Position numbers and translations under genes: made by a program. The notes below the pieces were generated by a model. That model made no database searches and was not told where the DNA came from. It worked only from the letters and a program-made list of their open reading frames with translations. Source: Thermoplasmata archaeon (GTDB lineage: Archaea; Thermoplasmatota; Thermoplasmata; SG8-5). Taken from it: a DNA stretch of 5,928 nt. Below, in pieces: positions 4,117 to 5,928 of the stretch (positions within the stretch are counted from its first letter, which is position 1; each line of letters opens with the position of its first letter). The stretch spans positions 1 to 5,928 of the forward strand of contig JAUSPR010000211.1 in NCBI GenBank assembly GCA_030655715.1, written 5' to 3'.

Positions 4117-5368
4117 AGTATTTTACCGTGTAGGTGTGGCAGGTGAGAAAGCAGTACTATTGGACGAACGTATCACGGATTCTTACTATGGTATATGTTT
4201 TGGTGCGAATGTAGCTTGTTTCGGAAGAAATTGGATATCACAATTTATCAAAACAATAAATAAGCCATTTTTTATCGACCCAGTAACATATGTCATTCAG
4301 TTTGATGTTGAAAATATTTCAAAGGAGGGTGAGTTAAAGAAATCCTATTCGAAACTTTTTTCTGAATATGGTTTACCCGTCATGGAAACAAACAAACAAA
4401 TGAAACCCACAGATTTTAATGATGATAGACTCACCTTGTTTATACAAAAAGTTCTCGATTTTCAAAAAAATTTCACTCAATCAGCAAGCGGTTCCCAGCA
4501 AAGTTTATTTGATTATGCAGAATTATTGGGAGACCCGGTACCTAGTAGTAGTAAAGTTCCAGAATTTCTGATTGCACCTTACTTTTTATTTGAGAATACT
4601 GATGATGGTTGGTATGCCTTGAATTTAAAAATACTAGCAATTTCCAAACAACGTTCTGATGACATTCCAATATATGGGATGATTTGCACAAATTTTGACA
4701 CACTTCAAAAAAGTTCAGAAGTAAAGAAAATCATTGAGGACTATAGTAAAATGGACGGAATCATCTTGTGGATTTCCGATTTGAACGAATATAGAATGAA
4801 TAGAGATGAATTAATTTCATATTTGAAATTCATCAATCAATTAAAAAATATTAAATGTGACTGTATTACATTATATGGTAGTTATTTTTCAATGCTTGCG
4901 TCTAAATTCGGATTGAATGGAATTTCTCCGGGAATAGGAATCAGTGAATTTAAACGAGTCCGAGATCAACCAACTGGAGGTACATTCTCAAATAAATATT
5001 ACATCCCAGAGGCAAAAACAATGGCTGTCGAAGCGGACGCTAGGACTTTCTATGTAGATAATCCATCCACTTTATGTACATGTGTAATTTGCAAAGGCGA
5101 AGAAATAAACACCATAAAAGATATTCATAGTTTCTTCGAAGAATTGGATTCGACAAAAGCAAAGTCCCATTATTGCATGAACAGATATTTGGAATTGGAA
5201 AAAATCAAATCTTTAAGTGAAGGTGAACTTCAATCTATTCTTGACAATGATATTGAATTCTGTGAAACAAATATTGGCCAAGTGTACAAAATTCCATTTA
5301 GTCACCTTTTTTCATGGAAATCAGCAATTGCGAAATTTGTGAGCGAGAGAGACGATACGAGTTCTTGA
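4088..5368 (+). CDS. TGT-like TIM-barrel protein with a CxCxxC...H zinc site
   Basis: The 426-residue protein most resembles the tRNA-guanine transglycosylase (TGT/DpdA) fold. C330, C332 and C335 (LCTCVICKG) plus H361 (SHYCMNRYLELEKI), 26 residues after the last Cys, reproduce the TGT zinc site in spacing and position near the C terminus. Upstream are barrel-like segments: FFIDPVTY (61-68), EFLIAPYFLF (159-168), PIYGMIC (194-200), GIILWISDL (224-232) and TLYGSYFSMLASKFGLNGIS (261-280). TGT enzymes swap guanine for 7-deazaguanines in tRNA, or in DNA for DpdA. The segment aligned by eye with the catalytic FDCVxPTR stretch reads GISPGIGISE, with no aspartate where the nucleophile sits, so base exchange is doubtful. 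The ATG at 4088 overlaps the nuclease gene by 29 bp and has no clear ribosome site; GTG 4136 is an alternative start. I know related uncharacterised proteins but no gene name. Confidence 0.65.
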   Translation: MEAVCIVQFKVFYRVGVAGEKAVLLDERITDSYYGICFGANVACFGRNWISQFIKTINKPFFIDPVTYVIQFDVENISKEGELKKSYSKLFSEYGLPVMETNKQMKPTDFNDDRLTLFIQKVLDFQKNFTQSASGSQQSLFDYAELLGDPVPSSSKVPEFLIAPYFLFENTDDGWYALNLKILAISKQRSDDIPIYGMICTNFDTLQKSSEVKKIIEDYSKMDGIILWISDLNEYRMNRDELISYLKFINQLKNIKCDCITLYGSYFSMLASKFGLNGISPGIGISEFKRVRDQPTGGTFSNKYYIPEAKTMAVEADARTFYVDNPSTLCTCVICKGEEINTIKDIHSFFEELDSTKAKSHYCMNRYLELEKIKSLSEGELQSILDNDIEFCETNIGQVYKIPFSHLFSWKSAIAKFVSERDDTSS

Positions 5369-5379
5369 TAGGCGGAGCA

Positions 5380-5384
5380 TTTTT
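5380..5384 (+). terminator. T run after the operon
   Basis: Five T residues lie 12 bases past the stop of the last operon gene, in the 35-bp gap between convergent genes. A short T run is a typical archaeal termination signal. No hairpin precedes it, and the minus strand shows no comparable run in the gap. Confidence 0.35.
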
Positions 5385-5403
5385 AGTTCAGTTATACCTT
5401 CTT

Positions 5404-5928
5404 TCATGGTTTTTTGCTCATCCTCCTCTTTTCTTTTTCATCCTTTTCAATCTCCCTCCCCCAGACCCACAACCCCTGGTCTAATTTTTTCAAATCCATA
5501 TCACCCAATGCACATACATCCCGAACCTTGCTGATAGCCTCAATAAACATACCATAGTTTCTTAAATTACGTTGAGGACATTTTTGATTTTCATACCCAT
5601 ATGCATAATATTCAGAGCAAATTTGCCTGATAGAAAAATGAACATATTTATCGTAGATTGGATACGTGTCGTTTATCCATGATTTTTCAATCATCATTTT
5701 AGACATATCTTCATCCTGCCAGCACATGTAATGCCAGGCAACGAATTTTGTGGCAAATGAATAATTATTTCTAGACTCATCAATTTTGGCAAGTTCATTT
5801 ATAACGGATTTATCCTTCTTCAAAACACGATTTTTAAATTCCTGGCTCGTAAGTAGGTAAGCTCCTATTTTCATTTGATCCTTGGGCGTTACATTTGCTT
5901 CATAGTAGGAATTTATCAAAGCAATTTT
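5404..5928 (-). CDS. Uncharacterised protein, 5' end beyond the window
   Basis: The minus-strand frame runs open to the window edge (5928), so the gene is probably truncated here; a TTG at 5919 is the first possible start but has no support. The 174 visible codons show a pattern I have seen in small uncharacterised proteins of accessory regions: NNYSFATKFVAWHY, then YPIYDKYV, then a Y..FI..I helix and a C-terminal LDQGLWVWGRE block before a lysine-rich tail. The SFATKF...YPIYD pairing loosely recalls the end of helix-hairpin-helix DNA glycosylase folds, but no catalytic residue can be assigned. It is AT-rich like the operon, and convergent with it across 35 bp, so it belongs to the same island but is transcribed separately. 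Function unknown. Confidence 0.75.
   Translation of the reverse strand, partial: KIALINSYYEANVTPKDQMKIGAYLLTSQEFKNRVLKKDKSVINELAKIDESRNNYSFATKFVAWHYMCWQDEDMSKMMIEKSWINDTYPIYDKYVHFSIRQICSEYYAYGYENQKCPQRNLRNYGMFIEAISKVRDVCALGDMDLKKLDQGLWVWGREIEKDEKEKRRMSKKP

Overview
The window is most likely archaeal. The AT-rich boxes ahead of genes (69-76, 1530-1539, 2640-2647) look like TATA boxes placed for short-leader or leaderless transcripts. The gene types (a TPR-only protein, a PIN toxin, an archaeal-style winged-helix protein next to it) and the right-end-like palindromes fit a euryarchaeal or Thermoplasmatota-like genome. The lineage is inference; no rRNA, tRNA or diagnostic informational gene is present.

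The window has three blocks. (1) 1-1252: a partial palindromic repeat, then a promoter and one GC-richer gene for a protein made almost wholly of tetratricopeptide repeats. (2) 1253-2686: about 1.4 kb with no convincing gene. It is packed with hairpins: elements resembling the right end / omega-RNA 3' hairpin of IS200/IS605 (IS1341-type) transposons but with no transposase or TnpB gene; four hairpins sharing a CTCACA/CTTACA loop on stems that differ by compensatory changes; four copies of a GGTTGGC-type box; a strong G-quadruplex motif; and a pair of hairpins with a competing alternative pairing. (3) About 2300-5928: a markedly AT-rich accessory island. One promoter appears to drive four tightly packed genes: a Panacea/YwgA-like winged-helix protein (possible antitoxin), a VapC-like PIN ribonuclease (possible toxin), a small PD-(D/E)XK nuclease-like protein, and a 426-residue protein with a zinc site like that of tRNA-guanine transglycosylase (TGT). 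A convergent, partial gene of an uncharacterised family closes the window on the minus strand.

The most interesting object is the four-gene unit at 2687-5368. Its spacing (0 bp, 1-bp overlap, 29-bp overlap) argues for one transcript. It joins a possible antitoxin/toxin pair to a nuclease and a base-exchange-like enzyme, which looks like a defence or conflict module. The TGT-like protein keeps the CxCxxC...H zinc site but seems to lack the nucleophilic aspartate, so it may bind modified or unmodified nucleic acid rather than exchange bases. The functional link is inference from gene order and motifs. The composition change and the adjoining palindromes suggest the island was acquired.
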